64,000 nucleotides of DNA, taken from positions 868,001-932,000 of the forward strand of contig JAKSGN010000007.1 in NCBI GenBank assembly GCA_024180945.1. The letters are read 5' to 3'. The translations under genes were made by a program, and so were the position numbers. The notes below the pieces were generated by a model, which did not search any database, was not told the DNA's origin, and was given only the letters and a program-made list of their open reading frames with translations. The DNA comes from Macrophomina tecta (Eukaryota; Ascomycota; Dothideomycetes; Botryosphaeriales; Botryosphaeriaceae). Below are positions 1 through 8,363 of the stretch, piece after piece (position 1 is the first letter of the stretch; each line of letters starts with the position of its first letter).

Positions 1-1178
1 CGGCCACCTTTCAAAAGATGGTAGACCTTGCGTCTCAGATCGACGGTCGCATGTACGAATGGAAAATGGGTTCCCGACAAGCCAACACCTCGAAACCTCG
101 CCGTGAAAGAACAACCCTCGAAGGCGGAGACGCTATGGCCCTCGACGCGGCCAACAGACAGGACTCCAAGAAGGGCAACAACAACGGTCGAAACAAGAAG
201 CCCAAAGGACCTAACCCGAACTGGACGGACGAGCAAAAACAGCGCTACAAGGATCGACTCTGCATCACCTGCGGAAGTGACAAGCACTTCTCTCCTAAGT
301 GCCCGCAGAACCCTCGCAACAAGAAGGATGGAAAGCAGACCTCGAGCGCTCAACGCGAAGCATCGGTTGCATCCCGTCAAGACAATCACGATATGCTGCA
401 CTGGACAGCCTGCTACAACGATGACTGTCAGACGCACCAAAGCAGCAAGGACATATCGGGATGGTACCCCCACGAACCGCGACAATTCGGTATGATGACT
501 AGGAACGAGGAAGTCATCGAGACCGACGATATTATCGACAGTTTCCCCTTGGACGAAGAACTGGTCAACAGCGAAACAGGAGAACTCTACGAGAGCACGA
601 CCGAAAGCGGCGATAGCGTACGGTCAGGGGACCCTCCGATGCTGTCCGATAAATGGGATACCCTCATCTCATTGGAAGTTCTTGCCGAAAGATACGGCAT
701 TAGCAAGCACTTACATGACGAATGGGGCAACCTCAGGACCATCTGGATTCCGCATCAAAGAAGCCTTGCCTTGACAGTCCTCTGGGAATGGCGCCAGAAT
801 ACTCTTTGGGAAATCCGGATCGAACAAAACGGAAAGAAGTACGAACTCCCAGTAACTAAGAATACGACACTTGTCGAGCGCCACCACCAAGGAACCTCTG
901 CGCGCGAACAGGCAGACTACGACTCCCTCCGAGAGTTAGCGAGGATTCTTTGTCGGCACGGTACGGCAACCATCCAGAATCGCACACTCCAGTGGATACC
1001 GGACGAGAAACTCAACATGCCGACTTTCCGATACCAGGTGCGAAGGGATATAGTCTACCAGCGGAAACAGTTGCGTGCCAATAAATGGACCAACTGGAAA
1101 CAAGCATACCTTCAAGTCAACGAATGGGAAGACTACATGCACAGCGAAGTCTACGGCTATCCGAAGCCAAAAAACTAG
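1..1178 (+). CDS. gag: Gag polyprotein, 5' partial (copy 1)
   Basis: In-frame from the window edge to TAG at 1176-1178. It matches residues from about 221 to 612 of the complete Gag in copy 2. A retroviral-type CX2CX4HX4C zinc knuckle starts at 261 (residue 308 in full-length numbering), inside a Lys/Arg/Asn-rich segment that would bind RNA. About 290 residues follow the knuckle, an unusually long tail of unknown role that includes an acidic stretch (about 500-640). The stop is directly preceded by the heptamer A AAA AAC, so pol is expected to be made by -1 frameshifting from this frame. Confidence 0.95.
   Translation, partial: ATFQKMVDLASQIDGRMYEWKMGSRQANTSKPRRERTTLEGGDAMALDAANRQDSKKGNNNGRNKKPKGPNPNWTDEQKQRYKDRLCITCGSDKHFSPKCPQNPRNKKDGKQTSSAQREASVASRQDNHDMLHWTACYNDDCQTHQSSKDISGWYPHEPRQFGMMTRNEEVIETDDIIDSFPLDEELVNSETGELYESTTESGDSVRSGDPPMLSDKWDTLISLEVLAERYGISKHLHDEWGNLRTIWIPHQRSLALTVLWEWRQNTLWEIRIEQNGKKYELPVTKNTTLVERHHQGTSAREQADYDSLRELARILCRHGTATIQNRTLQWIPDEKLNMPTFRYQVRRDIVYQRKQLRANKWTNWKQAYLQVNEWEDYMHSEVYGYPKPKN
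1169..1175 (+). promoter_or_regulatory. -1 ribosomal frameshift heptamer (gag to pol)
   Basis: In the gag frame the codons read CCA AAA AAC TAG, giving the canonical X XXY YYZ heptamer A AAA AAC at 1169-1175 with the gag stop immediately after it. A slip of -1 enters pol as AAA AAA CTA GAC. A possible stimulatory hairpin starts 5 nt downstream: GGCCC 1181-1185 with GGGCC 1208-1212, enclosing an inner TTGGG/CCCAG stem (1193-1197 with 1203-1207). The same sequence is in copy 2 at 48877-48883 on the minus strand. Confidence 0.85.
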
Positions 1179-4100
1179 ACGGCCCTACGGCATTGGGATC
1201 GACCCAGGGGCCACAGTCTAGGTCCCTTCACATGGTATCACGCACATCGAATACGGAAATTCTCACCGGACCAAATCTTTGGAAACAATTCAAAACGAAA
1301 GGAACACTCAACGGAGTGCCCATCAGGATACTGATCGACACAGGATCAAGCGGAAACTTTATACACAACGAGTTTGTGGAACAATGCAAGATCCTATACC
1401 GGAAGAAGAAAGAGCCATACCCACTCAGCGGATTCGACGGGAAAAGCTCAGTCTACGGAGAAGGCTGGGTAAAGATAGAAACGGAGGAAGCAACCCTCCA
1501 GATCAAGAACCATCGGGAGCAGATTTCCCTCGATGTCCAAAGGATCCCCGGGCATGACATTATTCTAGGTATGCCCTGGATCCGAACACAGAAACCTATC
1601 TTCGACTTCAGCGAAGGAGACGAAATCGTCTTTCGAGAAGAGATCGACGACCTCCTACGAAAATTCGGTTTACGCATGGAAAACGGGTTAATGAACACCC
1701 TACAGCGACTCTTGTCTACTATGAATCGGGAAGTAGCCAGCGTAAGGCCCAAGAGCGGCAGCTGTGTAGGCGACTCCGATAGTGGTGTAAGTCAGAACCA
1801 GGACTGCGACGCAGAAGGCGAAGCCTCCTTGGTAAAATGCAACCCTATCGCAGGAATAAGCCCTACCGAGCGAAACGATACCCTCGAATCATCAAGAGAA
1901 GAGCAAGACTCAAACGATGGCGTAAGGCCCAGTGACGGCAACATCAACGGCAACCTTGAGGGAGGCCTAAGACAGGACCAGGACTGCAGCGTGCAAGACG
2001 CCGCCTCCTCGGTAAAATGCAGCGCCTCAAGCGGAGTAAGCCCTACCGAGTCAAGTATTCCCGAAAATCAGGTACAACATTTGTCACGAAGGACCACGCA
2101 GAGAAAGCGTAAGGCCAAGAGTAAGGCTTCGCGGAAGCAATTGGCAGCCACCGAACCTCCCGTGGACGTACAGACAATCTCAAGAGAGGCATTCAGGCGT
2201 ATGCGACGCCAAGGACAACAGGTCTGCCTCATGTACATCAAACCCTCACCGGCGGTGCAACAGAGAGCACTGGCCAGGGCCCAACGGGAAAGGCCAAGGG
2301 ATGAGGACTGTCCAACTCCCATCGGAGGAGACGATCCTGCGAGGATCAAGAGAGGACAACACGGTAGTTTGGAGATGTGGCAGCAACCACAAGGAACACC
2401 TCCAATCCCAGAAATGGAAACGGTACCCGACGAATATTGGGACTTAGTTGCCGTTTGCCAAGAAAGAGGAAAGGGAGACTTGCCAAAGCACCAACCGTGG
2501 GACCACGAGATTCCGCTCAAGCCAGGAACGAAACCGGCTTATAAGCCTATCTACTCCTTATCAAAGAAGGAAATGGAGGCTTTGAAGGAATACATCGAGA
2601 AGAACCTCGAACGAGGATACATTCGGCCATCGACGTCATCAGCCGGATATCCGATCCTCTTCGTCCCCAAGAAGAATGGCAAGTTACGCCTCTGTGTCGA
2701 CTACCGACAACTTAACGACATCACGATCAAGAACCGATACCCGCTCCCACGCATCGACGAGCTCCAGGACAAGTTAGGGAACGCAAAGTACTTTACGAAG
2801 CTGGACCTACGGGACGGTTACCACTTGGTCAGAATCAAGGAAGGGGAAGAGTGGAAGACAGCCTTCCGCACGAGACTAGGACTATACGAGTATACGGTTA
2901 TGCCATTCGGGCTTACCAACGCACCAGCAACCTTTCAGAATCTCGTCAATGACACGCTGCGCGAATACTTGGATATCTTCTGCATGGCTTACCTCGACGA
3001 CATCCTCATCTTTTCAGACACCCTTGAGGAACACAAGAAGCATGTCAGAAAGGTCCTAGAAACGCTTCAAGCAAAGAATCTCACTATTGCACCGGACAAG
3101 TGCTTCTGGCATACCCAGAAAGTGGAATTCTTAGGCTTTGTCATCACCCCCGGACATGTCGGTATGGACGACTCGAAACTGGATTCCATCAGAGAATGGC
3201 CAGTACCGAAGACGATCAAGGAAGTACAGTCCTTCCTTGGGTTCGCGAATTTCTACAGGAAGTTCATCTGGAACTATTCAAAGGTCACGGAACCTTTAAC
3301 GCGACTCACTCAGAAGGAGCATGGCTTCCAATGGGGAGACGATCAGCAGCAAGCCTTCGATTCGCTGAAACGGATGTTTTGCGAAGCACCCGTCTTAGGG
3401 ATATACGATCCCGACAAACCAATCGAAGTAGAAACTGACGCGTCAGGATTCGCCCTAGGAGCATGTCTCAGCCAGCCTGACGATGAAGGCAGATGGCATC
3501 CGATCGCGTTCTACTCAAGAAAGTTCACCCCAGCAGAGCTCAACTACGACACTCATGACAAGGAGCTCTTGGCTATCGTCTCAGCATTCAAGCACTGGAG
3601 ACACTACCTAGAAGGAACCGACCAACAGGTGATAGTGCATTGTGACCATCAGAATCTCACGCGCTTCACCACGACCAAGGAGCTGAACCGACGACAAGTT
3701 CGCTGGTCACAAGAATTGGCATCCTACAATTTCAAGATCACACACAGAAAAGGTGTAGATAACGCCGCCGCTGACGCGCTCAGCAGAAGGGTAGACTACA
3801 TGGAAGGAAGAATCGAGCCGCAACCTGCAGTACTGCAGTGGACAAGCGATGGATCGCTCACCCTTGCCAGACAGTCTTTCCCAATGCTTCGCATCGAGTC
3901 AAACCCGTGGCATCAGAAGATCCGAGAAGCATACGCTCAGGACTCCTTCGCGCAGGAACTTTTAGCGCTTGAGGACGACCCGCGTGTTGCTCGAGATAGA
4001 GAAGGAACGCTTCTCTTCAAAGGGTTAATCTATGTCCCGACAAGACTGCGAGAAGCACTCGTTAAAGACATGCACGTAGCACCCGCGCATGGACATCAGG

Positions 4101-6394
4101 GCATCGACAGGACAACCGAGAGGATCACGCAAAACTTCTACTTTCCGGGATTACGAAAGACGGTCCAGCGTATAGTCTCGCAATGCGACCTTTGCATCCG
4201 GAGCAAAGCCGCGACACACGCTCCGTACGGACATTTACAACCCCTGGAAGTACCAGAACGACCATGGCAATGGGTCACGCTAGACTTCATCACAAAGCTA
4301 CCAAGGTCTAGGGACCCGCTCACAGAAGTCAAGTTCGACTCGATCCTAGTCTTTGTCGACAGACTCACGAAGTACGCCTACTTCTTGCCCTACCTAGAGG
4401 CATCGAATGCAGAACAGCTAGCCCACACGTTTCTCCGATACATCTTCGCGGATCACGGAATGCCGGAAGTATTGGTTTCGGACAGGGACAAGCTGATGAG
4501 ATCAGAATTTTGGCAAACGCTTATGCGCCAGCTTGGAGCAAAGAACAAACTCTCTACAACGGCACACGCGCAAACCGACGGCCAGACAGAACGGATGAAC
4601 CGGACTCTCGAACAGTATCTTCGCTGTTACATCAACTACCCACAGGATGACTGGGCCACATGGCTACCCATGGCACAATTCGCCTATAACAGCGCCAAAC
4701 AAGAGTCAACCAACGTATCCCCGTTCTTTGCCAACTATGGGTTTGAACCAGACGCGTATAGAGAGGCCATCCCAAGCAGAAAATTGGCCCAGAAAGGCGT
4801 TCTCAAGGCCGAGCAGCTAAGGGGATTGCACAAAGCCATCAGTCTCGACCTCGAATATGTACGAATTATGATGTCCAAATACTACAACAGACGGCACCAG
4901 GCGGCACCGAACCTTAAAAGGGGGGATAAAGTGTACCTCCTCACGAAAAACATCAAATCAAAACGACCGAGCGACAAATTGGATTTCAAGAAAATCGGTC
5001 CATTCGAAATTGCAGAAAAACTCGGAGAAGTCACGTATCGACTCAAATTGCCTAACACACGGATGAACTCCACCTTTCACGTGGCAATGCTCGAGCCAGC
5101 ACCAGAAAACGCCACCATTCCGGAAACTCAGGAAGAAATTATACCAGAAAACCCTGACGCCGAAGAAGACCAGTACCCAGTCGAGAAGATCCTAGACTGC
5201 AAGCGGTTCGGTCGTCAGCTCAAATATCTCGTCAAATGGGAAGGTTACGGGAATGAAGACAACCAGTGGGTGCCAAAGGACGACATACACTCAGACCTTG
5301 TCACGGAGTTCCATCGCCAGAACCCTGACCTCCCGCGGAAACGAGGCCGTCCTCGAACGAGAACGACGGAAGGCCCTCGAGAGTCGCAACATCCCACACC
5401 AGGGACGACGACCGGCGAACAGAATCCACAGGTCCAGGAGAACGCGGGGACCACGCACCAGCCACAGGCTCGCCGGCAGAATCGGCAAACCCAGCCTCCC
5501 GCGGCGCAGCAGGATCCACCGACTCGTGACGTGGCCGTTTTGACGCGGACGGACCCCCGGAATTCTCAGGGTCAGACGGCTCCCCAGCCGCCAGCTGCTC
5601 CAACAGCCTCTGATCCTTCATCTCCAGAGCCGCGACATCCTCCGAAGAAAGTTCGCGATCAAGAATGGAGAAACCACGATCCTCCAGCAACTTCTGCTGT
5701 TTCCGAAGGCGTACTAGCTTCGAGGAAGAAGCGCGAAGGCGAGATTGTAACCTCTCCAACGCCTCCGAGGCCTCCTGGAAATCACGATAAGCAGCCTCCT
5801 CCTCAGAACGGATCCGCTCTTGTTGGCGACGCAAACGATTCACTGTTAGGACGTCAGCAAGGAAAAGAACAAAGAAAACGAATCCTTACTAGTGGACACG
5901 GAAACCCTCTGAGCGTCACACATGGTATAACCACGAGCCGCACACTCTCCACAACGGGACGAACGAGGACCAATCCTACAGACACGCCCGTTAGCGGAAC
6001 AATCGAAACAAGCACGCGTGACCGGAGCAAAGGAATTGATCGCGGTCGACAACTCAGCGCGATAAGCCGACTCGTCGCGAGAACGTTTCACGCCAGCCAT
6101 GACGAAGGAAACTTACGGGAGAAAGAGGAATCACAGCAGCAGACGAATTATAGCCTTTACGGAGAATCTTCGGGCCGAAGATCCTTAAAGGGGGGGATAG
6201 TGTTACGGCGCAGCCTACACAGGACCTGGGTAAGAAGGATAAGAAGGACAAGCGGGGCGCCTACGCGCCCGCGAGAAAGATCCACCGGCAAGGAGTCACG
6301 TGACTCCCGGTTCAACTGTTCAGAGCCTTGGCACTCTGAACTCCTGAACTCGCGAAGTTCAGACGTTCAACCGCTTGGCAGAATGAACCCATGA
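1175..6394 (+). CDS. pol: Pol polyprotein with chromodomain (copy 1)
   Basis: Expressed from gag by -1 frameshift; the open frame has an upstream Met at 1085, used for numbering (1769 residues). Aspartic protease motif DTGSSG begins at residue 85. RT contains YLDD at 636-639. RNase H has its first Asp near 785 and ADALSR near 897. Integrase has an HHCC zinc region followed by D1067, D1133 and E1169 (D-x65-D-x35-E). A chromodomain lies at about 1364-1410, placing the element among chromoviruses, which read histone marks to choose insertion sites. An AT-hook-like RGRP follows. Residues from about 1430 are low-complexity, run antisense to another predicted gene and end inside the 3' LTR, so the true C-terminus may be earlier. 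Confidence 0.93.
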   Translation, partial: LDGPTALGSTQGPQSRSLHMVSRTSNTEILTGPNLWKQFKTKGTLNGVPIRILIDTGSSGNFIHNEFVEQCKILYRKKKEPYPLSGFDGKSSVYGEGWVKIETEEATLQIKNHREQISLDVQRIPGHDIILGMPWIRTQKPIFDFSEGDEIVFREEIDDLLRKFGLRMENGLMNTLQRLLSTMNREVASVRPKSGSCVGDSDSGVSQNQDCDAEGEASLVKCNPIAGISPTERNDTLESSREEQDSNDGVRPSDGNINGNLEGGLRQDQDCSVQDAASSVKCSASSGVSPTESSIPENQVQHLSRRTTQRKRKAKSKASRKQLAATEPPVDVQTISREAFRRMRRQGQQVCLMYIKPSPAVQQRALARAQRERPRDEDCPTPIGGDDPARIKRGQHGSLEMWQQPQGTPPIPEMETVPDEYWDLVAVCQERGKGDLPKHQPWDHEIPLKPGTKPAYKPIYSLSKKEMEALKEYIEKNLERGYIRPSTSSAGYPILFVPKKNGKLRLCVDYRQLNDITIKNRYPLPRIDELQDKLGNAKYFTKLDLRDGYHLVRIKEGEEWKTAFRTRLGLYEYTVMPFGLTNAPATFQNLVNDTLREYLDIFCMAYLDDILIFSDTLEEHKKHVRKVLETLQAKNLTIAPDKCFWHTQKVEFLGFVITPGHVGMDDSKLDSIREWPVPKTIKEVQSFLGFANFYRKFIWNYSKVTEPLTRLTQKEHGFQWGDDQQQAFDSLKRMFCEAPVLGIYDPDKPIEVETDASGFALGACLSQPDDEGRWHPIAFYSRKFTPAELNYDTHDKELLAIVSAFKHWRHYLEGTDQQVIVHCDHQNLTRFTTTKELNRRQVRWSQELASYNFKITHRKGVDNAAADALSRRVDYMEGRIEPQPAVLQWTSDGSLTLARQSFPMLRIESNPWHQKIREAYAQDSFAQELLALEDDPRVARDREGTLLFKGLIYVPTRLREALVKDMHVAPAHGHQGIDRTTERITQNFYFPGLRKTVQRIVSQCDLCIRSKAATHAPYGHLQPLEVPERPWQWVTLDFITKLPRSRDPLTEVKFDSILVFVDRLTKYAYFLPYLEASNAEQLAHTFLRYIFADHGMPEVLVSDRDKLMRSEFWQTLMRQLGAKNKLSTTAHAQTDGQTERMNRTLEQYLRCYINYPQDDWATWLPMAQFAYNSAKQESTNVSPFFANYGFEPDAYREAIPSRKLAQKGVLKAEQLRGLHKAISLDLEYVRIMMSKYYNRRHQAAPNLKRGDKVYLLTKNIKSKRPSDKLDFKKIGPFEIAEKLGEVTYRLKLPNTRMNSTFHVAMLEPAPENATIPETQEEIIPENPDAEEDQYPVEKILDCKRFGRQLKYLVKWEGYGNEDNQWVPKDDIHSDLVTEFHRQNPDLPRKRGRPRTRTTEGPRESQHPTPGTTTGEQNPQVQENAGTTHQPQARRQNRQTQPPAAQQDPPTRDVAVLTRTDPRNSQGQTAPQPPAAPTASDPSSPEPRHPPKKVRDQEWRNHDPPATSAVSEGVLASRKKREGEIVTSPTPPRPPGNHDKQPPPQNGSALVGDANDSLLGRQQGKEQRKRILTSGHGNPLSVTHGITTSRTLSTTGRTRTNPTDTPVSGTIETSTRDRSKGIDRGRQLSAISRLVARTFHASHDEGNLREKEESQQQTNYSLYGESSGRRSLKGGIVLRRSLHRTWVRRIRRTSGAPTRPRERSTGKESRDSRFNCSEPWHSELLNSRSSDVQPLGRMNP
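5301..6100 (-). CDS. Antisense spliced gene in Ty3 copy 1: Zn2Cys6-like array plus coiled coil
   Basis: Exons 6100-5890 and 5842-5301, joined by a 47-nt intron (5889-5843) with GTAAGG donor, GCTGAC branch and ACAG acceptor. Splicing restores an in-frame ATG codon and a 250-residue product. Cysteines at 31, 34, 41, 50, 53 and 61 (CX2CX6CX8CX2CX7C) fit the spacing of the fungal Zn2Cys6 binuclear cluster, although the basic residues usual between them are few. Residues about 71-150 are a charged, heptad-like coiled coil; the rest is Pro/Ser/Gly-rich. It fills the interval from just after the pol chromodomain to about 100 bp before the LTR, whose U3 could act as promoter. Similar cysteine-array/coiled-coil proteins are, as far as I recall, common as unnamed repeats in fungal genomes. 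Function unknown. Confidence 0.72.
6187..6197 (+). promoter_or_regulatory. Polypurine tract (copy 1)
   Basis: AAAGGGGGGGA directly upstream of the 3' LTR, the expected primer site for plus-strand DNA synthesis. The copy 2 equivalent is at 43855-43865 on the minus strand. Confidence 0.85.
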
Positions 6395-6642
6395 ACTATC
6401 AGATTGTATACACTCTCCCACTATTATATAAACCACACTCTTTAGATAGCTTTGACCTTCGTGGTCAACTTCAATAACAATTCGCACATTGTTAGTAACA
6501 CGGCCTTCGCACGCAGTGCTCAGTCTTGTCACGTGTTCGACTTGCTCTCACCCTCTTCTTGTACCCACTCAAGGAAATCCTTCGACAGGTTTTCTCCCTC
6601 TTCGGTGTTTGGATCCTTAGAGGCAGAGGCCCGCTCGTTACA
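6201..6642 (+). repeat. 3' LTR of copy 1
   Basis: 442 bp, starts TGTTACGG and ends CGTTACA. It reads the same as both LTRs of copy 2. A TATA box (TATATAAA) is at 6425-6432. About 27 bp further a hairpin TTGACC/GGTCAA (6452-6457 with 6463-6468) probably lies at the transcript start. The U3 part is packed with palindromes: AGTCACGTGACT near 6295, CAGAG/CTCTG near 6320-6337 and CTGAACT/AGTTCAG near 6343-6361. Confidence 0.96.
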
Positions 6643-7694
6643 ACGTTCTGGGGCCTTGGGGCGGCGGTGATGATTTGTTAGTGAAACTTTGAGTGACTTA
6701 CCTGAGCCGCGCTTACGACAATCTTCTGGGCAGCTATCGACCGTGGTATGGGTATGCACATTGAATTCGTTCTTTACAAATGGGGCTATCAAGGCCTGGA
6801 CCGCTACAACTTGGTACGCGGACTCCATCTTGCATGAAATTTCACATCTGATTGGGCTGTTCTTCCAGGGCATCTATATGTGCGCAATTTTCTATAACGC
6901 GACGCTCGGCATGGTGAAGCTTTCCGTCCTCTCCCTATACCGCCGTATCCTAGCCGGCGTTCCGAGCAGGAGGTTGCCAATTATTAATTGGATAGCCTTC
7001 GGAATCGTTAGTGTCAACACATGCGCCAACGTTTTCCTGGCGGCATTCCAATGCCGCCCCGTTGCAGCTGCATTCGATAGCAGCATTAAGGGAACGTGCA
7101 TTAACCAGGCCGCTTTCTACCTGGGCAACGCAAGCAGCGGCATATTCACAGACATTATGGTTTACGGCGTCTCTATCCCTATTGTGAAGCCTCTCCAGAT
7201 GGATCCTAGGAAGAAGCTTCAAACGTTGTTAACGCTCCTTCTTGGAGCTCTGTGAGTCGAACCTCTTTATAGTCTGTTTCAAATGGCGCAAAGGGCTGAT
7301 AAAAGCAATCTATAGCGCTATTGTCACCTCCTGCATTCGTATAAGCTTCCTCCCTGCCCTCCTCAAAACCTCTGATACCACATGGGCGACTTCTGTGCCG
7401 ATGGCTTGGTCCATTGCCGAGCCTACCATCGGAATCCTCGTCAGCTCCATGCCTGCCATGCGCACAATCCGGTACCTCTGGTCGCACGAGATTAAGCAGA
7501 GACGCTCGAGACATAGCAATCCATGCTCCGAGGGTCACATCCAGCTTCACCGTATTAGCGAAGCGAGAAATTCACAGAATGTGCGTGTGGGGCCCCATGT
7601 GGACAGCTTGGACGATGGTTTGATTTATGGGATTGAAGAAGGAAGAAACGGAGGCATCAGGAGAACAACAAGGTTAGAGGTTTCTTATCACTGA
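6643..7694 (+). pseudogene. Fung_rhodopsin-type 7-TM protein, C-terminal part of a split gene
   Basis: Carries the rest of exon 2 and exons 3-5 of a gene whose start is at 51246-51627 on the minus strand. Exons here: up to 6676, 6734-6813, 6869-7251 and 7316-7694; introns 57, 55 and 64 nt (donors GTTAGT, GTACGC, GTGAGT). The family signatures are visible: GMGMHIE after TM2, then the TM3 segment NATLGMVKLSVLSLYRRI, the AFQCRP loop, and the last helix near WSIAEPTIGILVSSMP. Joined to the minus-strand half at the shared ACGTT the coding length is exactly 402 codons (401 aa), normal for this family of fungal integral membrane proteins (receptor-like, function usually unknown). As it stands it has no promoter or start and must be dead. 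Confidence 0.88.
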
Positions 7695-8363
7695 TTGGCA
7701 AAGCAAGAGCTACACATGGGTAGGCAAAGAATTTGGATTGAAAAGGGTACCCAAAGACGTAGAAAAGCCTGCTGAAAGTGAACGTTGAGTCGACGTCTAG
7801 GGCGCGAGTTTTAAGCGACCGGGGTGCCGCGTATATATGACAGTCCGATTACTCCGCATTAGTAAGTGTCGACTTGGAGATGGTTGTTACACAAGGCAAT
7901 GAACTTCAAACACCATGCCACTGCTCATCTGATCAGCGCACCACGAACACCTGATCAAGAGACCATTCTTTTGTATATGTAGCCTCTCCGTCCAGCCTCT
8001 TCAGATAGCCAGCAGTCTCTCAATCTATCACTGTTCACCCCAAAATCCAACACCTGCTGTCAATTTTTTTTTTTTGAGTACCTACGGGAGGGCCAGCGCG
8101 AAAGCATCGTCTAGGGAGAGTTCAGGTGGATCTATCAATCTCAATCCATCTGCTAGTTATGCATTTTTTCACCGGATTCATCCGAATCGCCAAGTCCTAA
8201 AACGTAATGCCCTGCTCCGCTTACGGCAACCTCAAGTAGCAGACTAGCACTTGCGTCCGACTTCGCTAGTGATTAGGAAGTAATGAGTAGAAAAACTGTG
8301 CCACTAAAAATAACCGCCAGAGAACCGACGGCGCTTTCCTCTTGCACAAGCCACCCCGACCAA
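7695..8363. other. Intergenic, no gene seen
   Basis: Region between the ends of the split rhodopsin gene and the laccase pseudogene. It contains a run of 11 T near 8067 but no coding signature or repeat I recognise. Confidence 0.6.

Larger units (their letters stand above)
1..6642 (+). mobile_element. Ty3/gypsy chromovirus, copy 1 (5' truncated by window edge)
   Basis: Long terminal repeat retrotransposon with gag, pol (protease, RT, RNase H, integrase, chromodomain) and a 442-bp 3' LTR at 6201-6642. It is colinear without indels with copy 2: a position x here corresponds to 50052-x there. By that mapping its 5' LTR should begin about 1193 bases left of the window. Comparing the two copies I noticed only two base differences, one giving Gly/Glu in pol (Glu/Lys in gag) near 1129 and a synonymous one near 5600, so the copies are very young. 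The 5 bases after the 3' LTR (6643-6647, ACGTT) match the outer flank of copy 2, not an ordinary own duplication; see findings. Confidence 0.97.

Noticed and set aside
2068..2520. Antisense open frame of 150 codons inside pol
   Set aside because: No start context, splice logic or motif; a shadow of the RT-proximal pol frame, unlike the spliced antisense gene at 5301-6100.
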